A stretch of DNA of 64,000 nucleotides from Chloroflexales bacterium ZM16-3 (GTDB lineage Bacteria; Chloroflexota; Chloroflexia; Chloroflexales; Chloroflexaceae). The position numbers and the translations under genes are program-made. The stretch covers positions 156,543 through 220,542 of the forward strand of contig RYFE02000006.1 of assembly GCA_004138175.2 (NCBI GenBank). Reading direction: 5' to 3'. This document shows positions 42,179 to 51,162 of the stretch, piece by piece (positions within the stretch are counted from its first letter, which is position 1; each line of letters begins with the position of its first letter). The notes beneath the pieces were generated by a model. That model was not told the origin of the DNA. It saw only the letters and a list, made by a program, of their open reading frames with translations, and made no database searches.

Positions 42179-43699
42179 ATGCTGAACCTCGCCCTTCTGC
42201 TGGAGCAGAGCGCCCGCCACAACCCTGGCAAGGTGGCCGTTATCCTCGACGACTACAAGCTGCGCTACGCCGAGGTCAATGGCGCGGCGAATAAGGTGGC
42301 CAACGCCCTCGTGCAGATGGGTGTGCAGCCCGGCGACAAGGTGGCGATCATGCTGCCGAACACGCCGCACTTCCCGATCTGCTACTACGGCATCCTCAAG
42401 GCCGGGGCCACCGTCGTGCCCCTGAACGTCCTGCTTAAGCATGGCGAGGTGCAGTACCACCTGGAGGACAGCGACTCGGTGGCGCTGATCGCCTTCGAGG
42501 GCTTCATCCAGGAGGCGGCCCAGGGCTTTCTCGGTGCCGAGGGCTGCCGCAACCTGGTGGTGGTGCAGGCCCCCGGCAGCACGAACCCGCTCCCCGAGGG
42601 GGCCACCTCCTTCAACCAGCTGATGGCCGACCACAGCCCGGCCTTCGACACGGTGCAGACCGGCCCCGGCGACACGGCGGTGATCCTCTACACCTCGGGC
42701 ACCACTGGCCGCCCCAAGGGGGCCGAGCTCAGCCACTTCAACATGTTCTTCAACGCCATGGTCGGCGTCGAGAAGCTGCTGAATGTCAAGGAAGACGAGA
42801 TCGGCCTGGCCGTCCTGCCGCTCTTTCACTCCTTCGGGCAGACCTGCGTGATGAACGCGCTGTTCTACAGCGGGTCCACGATCACCCTGCTGCCGCGCTT
42901 CGAGCCGCTCAAGGCCATGGAGATCATCCAGCGCGACAAGGTCACCTACTTCGCCGGCGTGCCGACGATGTACTTCTACCTGCTGAACCACCCCGAGGCC
43001 CGTGGCTATGACCTCAGCTCGCTGCGGCTGTGCGTCTCCGGCGGATCGGCCATGCCGGTCGAGGTCATGCACGCCTTCAACGCCAAGCACAGCGTCAAGA
43101 TCCTGGAGGGCTACGGCCTCTCGGAGACCTCGCCGGTGGCCTCGTTCAACCATCTGGACAAGCCAACCAAGTCGGGTAGCATCGGCACGCCGATCTGGGG
43201 TGTAGAGATGCGCGCGGTGAACCCGGAGGGCGCGTCGGTGCCGATGGGCGAGCTTGGCGAGATCGTCATCCGTGGACATAACGTGATGAAGGGCTACTAC
43301 AAGCGCCCTGAGGCCACCGCCGAGTCGATCCGCAGCGGCTGGTTCTACACCGGCGACCTGGCCAAGGTTGATGCGGATGGCTACTTCTTTATCGTCGACC
43401 GGGTGAAGGATATGATCATCCGTGGCGGCTTCAACGTCTACCCGCGCGAGATTGAGGAGGTGCTCTACGGACACCCGGCCATCGCCGAGGCAGCGGTGAT
43501 CGGCGTTCCCGACCAGGCCCTCGGCGAGGAGGTTAAGGCGGTGGTCGCCTTCAAGCCGGGCCAGTCGGCCAGCGAGCAGGACCTGATCGGCTACTGCAAG
43601 GAGCGCCTGGCGGCCTACAAGTACCCGCGCAGCGTCGAGGTGCGCGACACCCTGCCGAAGACGGCCACCGGGAAGATCCTCAAGCGGGAGCTGAAGTAG
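42179..43699 (+). CDS. Long-chain fatty-acid-CoA ligase (AMP-forming)
   Basis: 506 residues. The AMP-binding P-loop ILYTSGTTGRPKGAELSH (about 173-190), EGYGLSETSPV, TGDLAKVDADGYFFIVDR and the C-terminal PKTATGKILKREL (catalytic Lys) are all intact. It activates a carboxylic acid to acyl-AMP and then acyl-CoA; chain length cannot be judged. AAAGGAG precedes the ATG and a TATAAT is at 42119-42124. Its TAG stop is inside a palindrome shared with the convergent glycosyltransferase gene. Confidence 0.92.
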   Translation: MLNLALLLEQSARHNPGKVAVILDDYKLRYAEVNGAANKVANALVQMGVQPGDKVAIMLPNTPHFPICYYGILKAGATVVPLNVLLKHGEVQYHLEDSDSVALIAFEGFIQEAAQGFLGAEGCRNLVVVQAPGSTNPLPEGATSFNQLMADHSPAFDTVQTGPGDTAVILYTSGTTGRPKGAELSHFNMFFNAMVGVEKLLNVKEDEIGLAVLPLFHSFGQTCVMNALFYSGSTITLLPRFEPLKAMEIIQRDKVTYFAGVPTMYFYLLNHPEARGYDLSSLRLCVSGGSAMPVEVMHAFNAKHSVKILEGYGLSETSPVASFNHLDKPTKSGSIGTPIWGVEMRAVNPEGASVPMGELGEIVIRGHNVMKGYYKRPEATAESIRSGWFYTGDLAKVDADGYFFIVDRVKDMIIRGGFNVYPREIEEVLYGHPAIAEAAVIGVPDQALGEEVKAVVAFKPGQSASEQDLIGYCKERLAAYKYPRSVEVRDTLPKTATGKILKRELK

Positions 43700-43723
43700 G
43701 GGCGCGTCGCGACGCGCCCCTAC
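43696..43723. repeat. 28-bp palindrome providing stop codons of two convergent genes
   Basis: GTAGGGGCGCGTCG and its complement. The TAG at 43697-43699 ends the acyl-CoA ligase, and the complementary TAG at 43720-43722 ends the glycosyltransferase gene. Confidence 0.95.
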
Positions 43724-45759
43724 GGCGTGATGGTCACGGTTGTCAGCACAACGGGCGCGCCGCCATCCGCATGGAGGCCCGCGCCCGTCGCCGCGTCGTA
43801 CAGGCCGATCTCGAAGCGGTACTGGCCGGCGGGCAGGGCGGGCAGCGGCAGGTCGGCCCGGTCGATCACCAGCTCGCCCGGCCGCCAGTGCGAGGTCGGG
43901 TAGTCCGCGTAGCGCAGGGGCAGGTCGCGCTGGGCCACCGTGTTTCCGGCGGCGTCGATGACGTGGACGAACAGCGTGTAGTCGGTGTCCATCGCCTGCG
44001 CGGCCCGCCAGTAGAGGTTGATCTGCACGGGCTGGCCAGACGGCAGCTCGCGGGCGTCGGCGCCCTCCAGGGGCGTAATGCGGGCGCGCAGCTCGCCGGA
44101 GGCCAGCTCGTAGCCGAGCAGCGCCAGCTTGTCGCCGAAGGTCGCCGCGCGGCGGGCGAATGGCATCAGCTCAAGGTGCTCGCCAAGGTCGATCAGGGCA
44201 CCGCCGGGGCCGGGCTGCAGGCCCAGGTCGCGGTCGGGCATGCTCAGGATCGGCGTGCCGTAGGCGAGGACGCGCTGATATGCCTGCTTATTCTGAGCGG
44301 CATACTTATCGGCGTTGAGCACCAGGAAGCGGTAGCCCCTGGCGCGGTACCAGTCGGCCGGGTGGGAGGCGAGCCACTTCACCGGGGCGACGACGGGGTC
44401 GCCGGACCACTGGACGGGGTTAAGCTCGACGGCGGAGAGCATGCCTTGGGGCTGGGCGCGCAGCGCATCGGCGGCCTGCTCCAGCGTGTAGGGCTTGTCC
44501 CAGTAATTTAAAATCCAGGCGGTGTCGCGCAGCTGCGGGACAAGGATGAGCGCTGCGATCGCGACGACCAACCACCGACGGGCGACCAGCGACTGGCCGC
44601 CTTCTGTAGATACGTCTGCTCGTCGGCGTCGAAGCCAACCTGCGGCCCAGTCGGCGACCTCCACCGCAGCGGCGGCGGCGAGCAGGGCGACGGCGGGGTA
44701 GATGATCAGCAGGTTGCGCACGAAGTTGGTGGCGTAGGAGAGCAGCAGCAGCAGCTCTAGCAGGGCGACGCCGAGGAGCAGGGCCATCTGCCGGGGCGCG
44801 TGGCGCAGCAGCAGGGGCGTGCCCACAATCAGAGCTAGGCACCCGGCCCAGCCCAGGCCCTGGCCCCAGAAGAAGGCCGCGTAGCCGGCGAAGTTCCACG
44901 GCCCATCGAAGTTGCCGCCGCCCACGCTGTAGAAGCCCGACTGCCCGGTGACATCGGCGTAGAAGCGACGCCAGCTGAGCAGGGCGAAGGGGTTGGTGAT
45001 CAGGAAGGCCAGGATGGCGATGGCAGCTGCGGCGATCAGGCGCACCCCGTGGCGGGCGACGAGCGCGCCGACAGGCTCGCCTGCGCGCCGCCGATCAAGC
45101 ACATAGATGAGGGCGGCGATCGCCAGGCCGAGGCCGATCAGCCCGGCGTTGTACTTGGTACCGGCCGCCAGCCCGGTGGCCGCCCCGGCCAGGATGTAGC
45201 TCTGCCAGCGGCCATCGCGGGCCACGCCCCAGGCCCCGGCCAGCATCAGCGCGGTGAAGACGCTGGTGGGCGCGCTGGTAGCGATAAAGTGGCTGTTCTC
45301 GACGGGGAAGCGGGCCAGGGCCATGATCGCCCCGGCCAGCAGGGCCACGCGCGCGTCGAACATGCGCCGCCCGAGCAGGTAGACCACCGGCGCGGCGAGC
45401 GCGCCGAGCACCCCGATCATGGCGCGGTTCCAGATATAGAGCCCGCTCGACGTGGTGAATGCGTAGGTCTTGCTGGGGAGATCCTGGAGCGAGGCGTACT
45501 CTCCACTCTGCACCATCAGCCAGCCGTAGGCCCGCGTGACGAGGGTGAGCAGGTAGAAGACCAGGGTGGGGTGACGGAAGAACTGCGGGTTGGGGTTGCT
45601 GTCCCGCACCATGTTGACCACCACCTCGACGTAGTGTGGCTCGTCGGGGTGCTCGACATAGGGCAGCCCCCAGCCGAGCGCCCAAAGGCGCGGGGCCAGG
45701 GCCAGGGCGAAGATCAGCAGCGGGGCGAGCCATGCGGCGCGGCGTGAGGGTGTGCGCAT
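43720..45759 (-). CDS. GT39-type dolichyl-phosphate-mannose-like glycosyltransferase, membrane protein
   Basis: About 679 residues. Roughly ten to twelve hydrophobic helices span residues 10-440; the first extracytoplasmic loop has YVEHPDEPHYVEVV, with the Asp-Glu pair typical of GT39/PMT-fold transferases, and NSHFIATSAPTSVFTALML follows. The C-terminal ~230 residues are a soluble, beta-rich domain (TDYTLFVHVIDAAGNTVAQRDLPL). It probably transfers a sugar from a polyprenyl-phosphate donor to lipid or protein outside the membrane. A TATAAT box (45767-45772) ends seven bases before the ATG at 45759, suggesting a leaderless mRNA. An in-frame ATG at 45768 overlaps the box. Confidence 0.8.
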   Translation of the reverse strand: MRTPSRRAAWLAPLLIFALALAPRLWALGWGLPYVEHPDEPHYVEVVVNMVRDSNPNPQFFRHPTLVFYLLTLVTRAYGWLMVQSGEYASLQDLPSKTYAFTTSSGLYIWNRAMIGVLGALAAPVVYLLGRRMFDARVALLAGAIMALARFPVENSHFIATSAPTSVFTALMLAGAWGVARDGRWQSYILAGAATGLAAGTKYNAGLIGLGLAIAALIYVLDRRRAGEPVGALVARHGVRLIAAAAIAILAFLITNPFALLSWRRFYADVTGQSGFYSVGGGNFDGPWNFAGYAAFFWGQGLGWAGCLALIVGTPLLLRHAPRQMALLLGVALLELLLLLSYATNFVRNLLIIYPAVALLAAAAAVEVADWAAGWLRRRRADVSTEGGQSLVARRWLVVAIAALILVPQLRDTAWILNYWDKPYTLEQAADALRAQPQGMLSAVELNPVQWSGDPVVAPVKWLASHPADWYRARGYRFLVLNADKYAAQNKQAYQRVLAYGTPILSMPDRDLGLQPGPGGALIDLGEHLELMPFARRAATFGDKLALLGYELASGELRARITPLEGADARELPSGQPVQINLYWRAAQAMDTDYTLFVHVIDAAGNTVAQRDLPLRYADYPTSHWRPGELVIDRADLPLPALPAGQYRFEIGLYDAATGAGLHADGGAPVVLTTVTITP

Positions 45760-45783
45760 GGCGCGCATTATACCGCCACAAGG

Positions 45784-46012
45784 ATTGCAGATTGCAGATT
45801 GCAGATTGCAGGCTAGACGATGCAATCTACGCAATACCGCAGCAGTCACGCAGTGCGCTCTCTGTCATGCTGAGCGCAGCGAAGCATCTAGCACCTGCGA
45901 GCGGGAAGACCCTTCGCTTCGCTCAGGGTGACATGGGAATGTGGCTTCCTGAGCGAGAGCGTGACAGCTGCGGTATTGCCAATCTGCAATCTGCAATCTG
46001 CAATCTGCAATA
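45784..46012. repeat. Facing ATTGCAG / CTGCAAT heptamer arrays enclosing a palindromic element
   Basis: About four ATTGCAG units (45784-45811) face about five complementary units (45980-46012). Between them is a 149-bp element (45831-45979) with GCAATACCGCAG ends. Confidence 0.9.
45831..45979. repeat. Diverged member of the GCAATACCGCAG palindromic family
   Basis: Ends GCAATACCGCAGCAGTCACGC and, inverted, GCGTGACAGCTGCGGTATTGC. The interior shares CCCTTCGCTTCGCTCAGGGT with the 114-bp copies. Confidence 0.8.
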
Positions 46013-46015
46013 CCC

Positions 46016-46681
46016 CTACGGCACCGTGCGCCGCATCACCTGGCCGAGGCCGGTGATGTTGTCGATCACCCTCGGCTCGCCGAAGTACTCGACCGAGCCG
46101 TTGCCGCTGATGTTGGCCAGCAGCTGCTCCTCCACCCGCACCACCGCGTCGGCGAATCCGTCGATCGTCACCGTGGCCCGCTGGCTCGCTAGGGCGCTGC
46201 CGTCGTAGGAGCCGGCCCCCGAGAGGGTGACGGTCTGCTCGCGCACGACGCCGGCAACCGTCACCGTGTTCGCCCCGACCACGCTGATGCTGAGGCTGTC
46301 GCCGCTGATCCCGCTGGCGCTGATGCCCCCGGCGCCGCCGGCCACAATCGAGCGCAGCTCGCGCACACGCAGTCGCATCTGGAGTCCGTAGGTCGGGTCC
46401 ACGCTGCCATCGACGGAGATGCGCATAGTGTCGCCGTCCACCTCGCTGATGATGTGGGGCAGGATGTTGCCCTGGCCGAGCAGCGTCAATCCCTCCTCGT
46501 CGCCCTGGACGATCTCCAGGCTGCCGAACGCGCCGAACTCGACGGCGCGCACGCCGCTGGCCGGGCGCTCCTCGCGGATGACTGGGCCGCTGCCCTTGAT
46601 CAGTGGCCCGACGCGCTGGGCGCACCCGGCGAGCAGCAGCGCGGCGATGATGGCACCGATGGTGATGCGGAGTGCGGACAC
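46016..46681 (-). CDS. DUF2807 (head GIN domain) lipoprotein
   Basis: 221 residues from a GTG with GGGAG upstream. Lipobox LLLAGC is at about residue 19. The rest is a beta-helix-like DUF2807 domain: VRAVEFGAFGSLEIVQGD, ELRSIVAGGAGGISASGIS, and repeated SISVVGANTVTVAG-type strands. Its function is unknown; such proteins are exported in many phyla. It is divergent from the F420-type oxidoreductase gene. Confidence 0.75.
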   Translation of the reverse strand: MSALRITIGAIIAALLLAGCAQRVGPLIKGSGPVIREERPASGVRAVEFGAFGSLEIVQGDEEGLTLLGQGNILPHIISEVDGDTMRISVDGSVDPTYGLQMRLRVRELRSIVAGGAGGISASGISGDSLSISVVGANTVTVAGVVREQTVTLSGAGSYDGSALASQRATVTIDGFADAVVRVEEQLLANISGNGSVEYFGEPRVIDNITGLGQVMRRTVP

Positions 46682-46779
46682 GGCGAGGCTCCCTCTACTA
46701 CGCGGCACCGTATAGCTGGAGTATACTGCATGGGAGGGCCGCACGCGGCGGCCCCGCACACCCTGGCAGGAGGATCACG

Positions 46780-47154
46780 ATGTCCGATGCAGCCCCCTTC
46801 GCAGCCCTAGCGGGCGCGGAGTTTATGGTTCTGACAACCTATAAGCGATCAGGCGACGCCATGCCCACCACGGTCTGGTTCGCCCAGGTCGACGACCGGC
46901 TCTATGTGACGACGCAGAGCCACGCGGGCAAGGCGAAGCGCATCCGGGCCACCCCGGCGGTGACAGTCGCGCCGAGCGACCGGGTGGGAGCCGTGAGCGG
47001 CCCGGCGGCCCCCGGCCAGGCCCGCATCCTCGGCCCCGAGGAGGCCGACGCCGCCGAGGCGAGCCTGCGCGCCAAGTACGGCGAGCAGTATGTGGCCCTG
47101 ACAAGCCGTATCCCCGAGGGCTCGGTGCGAATCTTTATTGAGGTGACGCCCTAG
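46780..47154 (+). CDS. PPOX-class flavin/F420-dependent oxidoreductase
   Basis: 124 residues, the length of the small split-barrel oxidoreductases. FMVLTTYKRSGDAMPTTVWFAQ, RLYVTTQSHAGKAKRIRATPAVTVAPSD-type blocks and the final VRIFIEVTP match the family that binds F420 or FMN. The substrate is unknown. AGGAGG precedes the ATG at 46780. A bidirectional terminator follows. Confidence 0.8.
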   Translation: MSDAAPFAALAGAEFMVLTTYKRSGDAMPTTVWFAQVDDRLYVTTQSHAGKAKRIRATPAVTVAPSDRVGAVSGPAAPGQARILGPEEADAAEASLRAKYGEQYVALTSRIPEGSVRIFIEVTP

Positions 47155-47168
47155 CGCGCCTGAGCAAG

Positions 47169-47202
47169 CGACCGGGCTGCCAGCAAGCTGGCAGCCCGGT
47201 CG
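47169..47202. terminator. Hairpin between convergent genes
   Basis: 16-bp perfect arms (CGACCGGGCTGCCAGC) around AA, between the oxidoreductase and response-regulator genes. No T-run on either side. Confidence 0.65.
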
Positions 47203-47206
47203 CCGT

Positions 47207-47833
47207 CTACCCAGTGCTCAGCAACCCGCGCTGCATGGCGATCGTCACCGCCTCGGTGCGCGAGCGAGCGTCAAGCTTATCGAAGATCCGGCTGAGGTGA
47301 GTCTTGATCGTATTCTCTGAGATCGTGAGCTGGGCGGCGATCTCCTTATTGCTATCGCCACGGGCGAGCAGGCGCAGCACCTCAAGCTCACGGGCCGAGA
47401 GCTCATCGGCGGGAGATTCGGCCATACGGGCGAGCATGCGCGCGGCGACGCCGGGCTCAAGTGCGGCCCGGCCCTGCATCAGCATGCGCACCGCGCGCAC
47501 AAGCTCCTCGGGGGGCGTGTCCTTGAGCAGGTAGCCCTGGGCGCCCGCCGAGAGGGCCGGGGCGATATACTCGTCGGTGTCGTAGGTGGTGAGCACCAGG
47601 AAGCGCGATGTGTAGCCCCTGGCGCGGGCCTGCTGCATCACCTCGACGCCGCTCAGCTGCGGCATGCGCAGGTCGAGCAGCACCACATCGGGCTGTAGCT
47701 CGCCAATCAGCCGCAGCCCCTCGGCGCCATCGGCGGCATCGCCCACCACCTCGATGTCCTCCTCGTAGCGCAGCATCGCCACGATGCCGTGACGCACCAC
47801 CGGGTGGTCGTCTACGACGATGACCTGGATCAT
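47207..47833 (-). CDS. NarL/LuxR-family response regulator
   Basis: 208 residues. Receiver domain with the acidic pair VDDHPVVR, phosphoacceptor Asp in DVVLLDLRMP, the Thr in LVLTTYDTD and the Lys in YLLKDTPPEE; the C-terminal LuxR-type HTH reads LSARELEVLRLLARGDSNKEIAAQLTI and NTIKTHLSRIFDKL. It follows its probable cognate kinase (gap 60 bp, kinase first). The start at 47833 has GAGG upstream. Target genes are unknown. Confidence 0.93.
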   Translation of the reverse strand: MIQVIVVDDHPVVRHGIVAMLRYEEDIEVVGDAADGAEGLRLIGELQPDVVLLDLRMPQLSGVEVMQQARARGYTSRFLVLTTYDTDEYIAPALSAGAQGYLLKDTPPEELVRAVRMLMQGRAALEPGVAARMLARMAESPADELSARELEVLRLLARGDSNKEIAAQLTISENTIKTHLSRIFDKLDARSRTEAVTIAMQRGLLSTG

Positions 47834-47846
47834 AGAGAACCTCAGC

Positions 47847-47874
47847 TTTAGGGGCAATACTGTTCAAATAAGAA
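47847..47874. repeat. 28-bp sequence related to 55296-55323
   Basis: Read on the minus strand, TTCTTATTTGAA and TGCCCCTAAA with three differences in 28 bases from the sequence following the IS4-type remnant. Possibly a solitary insertion-sequence end in the gap between kinase and regulator. Confidence 0.5.
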
Positions 47875-47893
47875 ATCTACCGTCGCGCAGCCC

Positions 47894-49207
47894 TCAATCC
47901 GTAGGTGCCCACGCCATCACAACGGCCCCGCCCTCGTTGCGCAGTTCCAGCGAGCCGCCGAGGGCGGCCAGCCGCTCGCGCATGCCTGCCAGGCCGAACC
48001 CGCCCCAGGGGCCGGGCCGGGTCGGACGATCTAGCGCATCGGCGCTGAAGCCGCGCCCGTCGTCGCGCACGCTCAGGCGAACCTGCCCTGGGCAGAAGGC
48101 CAGCTCAACCGTCACCTGCCCCGCGCCGGCGTGCTTGATCACATTGGCCAGCGACTCCTGGGCCACCCGCAGCAGCGCCGACTCGACATCGGGCGGCAGC
48201 GGGCGAGGCTCGCCGTCCAGTGTGAACACACCAGCCACCCCGAGCTGTCCCTGGCGCTCAATCAGGCCGCGCAGGGCGTCGCCCAGGTCGCCGCGCTCCA
48301 GAACCGAGGCGCGCATGTTCCAGACCGAGCGGCGGGCCTCGGCCAGCGCCTCGCGAGCCATGCGCTCGGCCAGGCCCAGGTGCTCCTCGGCGGCCACGTC
48401 GCCGGCGGCGGCGGCCCGCCTCGCCGCGCCAAGCTGCACCACGATCCCGGTCAGCCCCTGGGCGATCCCGTCGTGGATCTCGCGGGCCAGCCGGGCGCGC
48501 TCCGCCAGCGTGGCCGTCTCGCGCTCCTGGTCGAGGATCTGCTCCGTCTGCACGGACACCCTGTTCTCCAACTGCTCGCTCAGCTGGCGCAGCTCCTCGG
48601 CCTGGGAGCGGCTCTGGCGCAGGGCGCGCTGGAGATCCCCAGCCAGCAGCGAGGTCATGGCGGCCACCGTCCAGTAGAGCGAGATCCAGAAGAGCGCCGA
48701 GATGATCGGCACCATGCCGACGATCTGCACGCTGAAGGGGAGTGCGCTCGACGTGCTGCCCTGGCCGAGCCATGCCGAGCCGGCCACCAGCAGCGTGGAC
48801 ACCCCGGCCAGGCTCAGGCTGGCGCCCCAGTCGATCAGCAGGCCGGCCGCGCAGATCGGCATGATCATCAGGGCCGGGAACATGGAGGTGACGCCGTAGC
48901 GCAGCGCGATCAGGGTGCTCAGCAGGGTCCACACGCCGATCAGCAGGATGGCCGAGATGTTTGGCTGGCCCAGGCGCACTAGGATGATCAGGGCGCTGAT
49001 GAAGATCGCGACGATGATCAGCGGCTGCGGGATGCCGAGCAGGGTCGGGACGGTGCCCGCCCGGGGCTGCAGCGGCCGCATGCCAAAGAGCAGCGGCCCC
49101 AGCGCGGAGACGCTGAGCGGGATCAGCAGGATGATCAGGGTCTGGATCACCAGTCGGCTGCGCCGGCTGGTCTCGTCTTGTATGCGCTGCGGCGGTATTC
49201 TTTGCAT
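47894..49207 (-). CDS. NarX/DesK-type sensor histidine kinase
   Basis: 437 residues. About six membrane helices (20-200), a coiled coil (about 200-235), the HisKA_3 phosphoacceptor RARLAREIHDGIAQGL and a HATPase domain with N-box RVAQESLANVIKHAGAG, G1 RDDGRGFS and G2 GGFGLAGMRERL. There is no large periplasmic sensor domain, so the stimulus is probably sensed in the membrane. It is paired with the response regulator at 47207. Confidence 0.93.
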   Translation of the reverse strand: MQRIPPQRIQDETSRRSRLVIQTLIILLIPLSVSALGPLLFGMRPLQPRAGTVPTLLGIPQPLIIVAIFISALIILVRLGQPNISAILLIGVWTLLSTLIALRYGVTSMFPALMIMPICAAGLLIDWGASLSLAGVSTLLVAGSAWLGQGSTSSALPFSVQIVGMVPIISALFWISLYWTVAAMTSLLAGDLQRALRQSRSQAEELRQLSEQLENRVSVQTEQILDQERETATLAERARLAREIHDGIAQGLTGIVVQLGAARRAAAAGDVAAEEHLGLAERMAREALAEARRSVWNMRASVLERGDLGDALRGLIERQGQLGVAGVFTLDGEPRPLPPDVESALLRVAQESLANVIKHAGAGQVTVELAFCPGQVRLSVRDDGRGFSADALDRPTRPGPWGGFGLAGMRERLAALGGSLELRNEGGAVVMAWAPTD

Positions 49208-49369
49208 AGCGGTGCCTCACCGCCATTGTAGCACGGCGCCCCGCGCGGCTCATTCACCCGTCCGGGTGATGCCAGGGTCGCCTTCCAGCGCCAGCCTCCA
49301 TGCCCTGGTTCCTGGCGAAGGCCACGCTCGACCCCCAGAGGTAGCCGACGGCGGGCGATCGTAACAGCG

Positions 49370-50356
49370 TCATAGGCTGATGAAGTCGCGCACGAACGCG
49401 TCGATGAAGCTCTCGGCTGTCGCGTGGCCGGTGAGCACGTGCCAGATGCCGAGGGCCAGCGGCGCCGGGACGTGGATCTTCTCCGCCAGCAGCAGCACGA
49501 CGCGCAGCGTCTGGTAGCCCTCCGGCAGCACCCCGGTCTCGGCCTCGATCTCGGCGACCTGCTTGCCCGCCGCGATCTGCTCGCCGAATCCGCGGTTGTG
49601 GCTGCGGGCGCTCAGCGCCGTGGCCAGCAGGTCGCCCATGCCGGCCAGGTAGAAGAAGGTCTCCTGCTGGGCGCCCATGCCCACGCCGAGGCGGGCCATC
49701 TCCTCCAGAGCCATCGTCAGGTAGGCGGCCCGAAAGTTTGCGCTGCTCACCTGCTTGCCGTCGAAGAAGCCGAGGCCGATCGCGTAGATGTTCTTCAGGA
49801 TGCCGCCCAGCTCCACGCCGAGGGCGTCCTGCGAGAAGCGCACCCGGAAGTGGTCGTTGTCGAGCAGCCCGGCCACGGGCAGCATGATCGCGGAGCTCCC
49901 GCCGGCCAGCATCACCAGTGTCGGCATGCCGCGCGCGAACTCGCCGGCGATGGCCGGGCCCGCCAGCATAAGGCATGGGTTCTGCGGGAAGAGCGCGCAG
50001 ACGGTCTGGTAGGCGGTCTGCCCAGTCGCCCGGTCGATGCCCTTGGCCAGGTTGATCACCGTGGCGCCCGGCCGCAGCAGGTCGGCGTGGAGCTCCAGGG
50101 TGCTGCGGATGAACGCCGACGGCAGCGCGATGAAGACTGTCGCGCACTGGGCGAGCAGATCGTCGAGCCGCCCGGTCGCCGTCAGCCCCGGCGACAGCGC
50201 GATGTCGGGGAGGTAGCGGGTGTTGGTGTGGTCCGCGTTAATCTCGGCGACGACCTGCGGGTTATACTCCCAGCCCAGCACCTCGTGGCCATTGGCGGTG
50301 ATAAGCTGGGCGAGCGCCGTGCCCAGGTTGCCAAGCCCGATGATCCCGACCTGCAT
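49370..50356 (-). CDS. gpsA: NAD(P)-dependent glycerol-3-phosphate dehydrogenase
   Basis: 328 residues. N-terminal Rossmann motif VGIIGLGNLGTALA, INLAKGIDRATGQTAYQ, LAGPAIAGEFARGMPTLV, and LGVELGGILKNIYAIGLGF, with the catalytic Lys in GILKN, then AGMGDLLATALSARSHNRGFG. It makes glycerol-3-phosphate from dihydroxyacetone phosphate for phospholipid synthesis. The ATG at 50356 is preceded by GGGGCGAGG; an upstream in-frame ATG would put 12 extra residues before the Rossmann strand. Confidence 0.94.
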   Translation of the reverse strand: MQVGIIGLGNLGTALAQLITANGHEVLGWEYNPQVVAEINADHTNTRYLPDIALSPGLTATGRLDDLLAQCATVFIALPSAFIRSTLELHADLLRPGATVINLAKGIDRATGQTAYQTVCALFPQNPCLMLAGPAIAGEFARGMPTLVMLAGGSSAIMLPVAGLLDNDHFRVRFSQDALGVELGGILKNIYAIGLGFFDGKQVSSANFRAAYLTMALEEMARLGVGMGAQQETFFYLAGMGDLLATALSARSHNRGFGEQIAAGKQVAEIEAETGVLPEGYQTLRVVLLLAEKIHVPAPLALGIWHVLTGHATAESFIDAFVRDFISL

Positions 50357-50447
50357 CGCCTCGCCCCTTTCCCTCACATGCACGGTGCCCAATCTGGGGT
50401 CGCCCTATTATAGGTGCTGCAAGGATATGTGCTGCGGGGCCGCGGCC

Positions 50448-50813
50448 TCAGGTGAGCGTGCGCGAGTCCGCTGCGCGCGCGCGCCTCGTGGCGACGAGCG
50501 CCTGGGCCTGCTCATGGCTGACAGCCTGGAGTTGCTGCAGCTCGGCCAGCGTGATCGGCCCCTCCGTCAGAAGGCTGCTGACCTGCGTGTCGCGAATCTG
50601 CTGGATGCTGGTGAACAGGACGCGCAGCAGCTCGCCCATCTGGACAGAGCTCCAGTCGGTGCTGTTGCGGACACCGCCGAGGAGGTCGATGATATGCCCG
50701 AGCTGCACGTTCTGGCGATCTACCGCGAGCGACAGATCGGTAACGCGCTGCTCAAGGCTGGCGACGGCGCTGCGGAGATCTAGGTCATTTGAAGAGGAGG
50801 TTAGCATACTCAT
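50448..50813 (-). CDS. Short coiled-coil protein of unknown function
   Basis: 121 residues, rich in Leu, Gln, Ser and Val, with a heptad-like pattern in AVASLEQRVTDLSLAVDRQN (about 16-35) and AELQQLQAVSHEQAQAL (about 90-106). No membrane segment and no recognised family. GGGAGAG eight bases before the ATG supports it as a real gene. It lies upstream of gpsA on the same strand. Confidence 0.55.
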   Translation of the reverse strand: MSMLTSSSNDLDLRSAVASLEQRVTDLSLAVDRQNVQLGHIIDLLGGVRNSTDWSSVQMGELLRVLFTSIQQIRDTQVSSLLTEGPITLAELQQLQAVSHEQAQALVATRRARAADSRTLT

Positions 50814-51162
50814 CGGCGTTCTCTCCCTGGGCTAACATGTTGGGTAGGATGGAATGGGCCATGCTATGAGTATAGCAGTGTAGCGAACGATTCCCGGCTG
50901 CTGTGGGGCTGAGACCCTATGCGTATCAATTTTAGGGCGGCAGCGCCCTAAAAACCAGCGTTGTTTTGGCCAAAACAACAAGAGATTCCGGGGAGACTGG
51001 GCTTACCTTATCGCCCATTCGGGTGATCCGCCGTCGCCCAAACCTGTGAGGGCACGATCATTGCTTCTCCTGATGCGCCCCTGGTAGAGCAGAGCTATCC
51101 TTGATGCAGAGCAGAGCCGCATAGCGACGGCAACCCAAGCATCAAGGACAAGGAGAAGCATA
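50814..51162. other. Region between coiled-coil gene and macA-like gene
   Basis: Contains two hairpins (TTTTAGGGCG, 50930-50939 with 50944-50953; GTTGTTTTGG with CCAAAACAAC, 50960-50979), a sequence resembling the MITE-like element end (ACCCTATGCGTATCAA, 50914-50929) and, before macA, inverted CCTTGATGC/GCATCAAGG. No gene seen. Confidence 0.5.
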
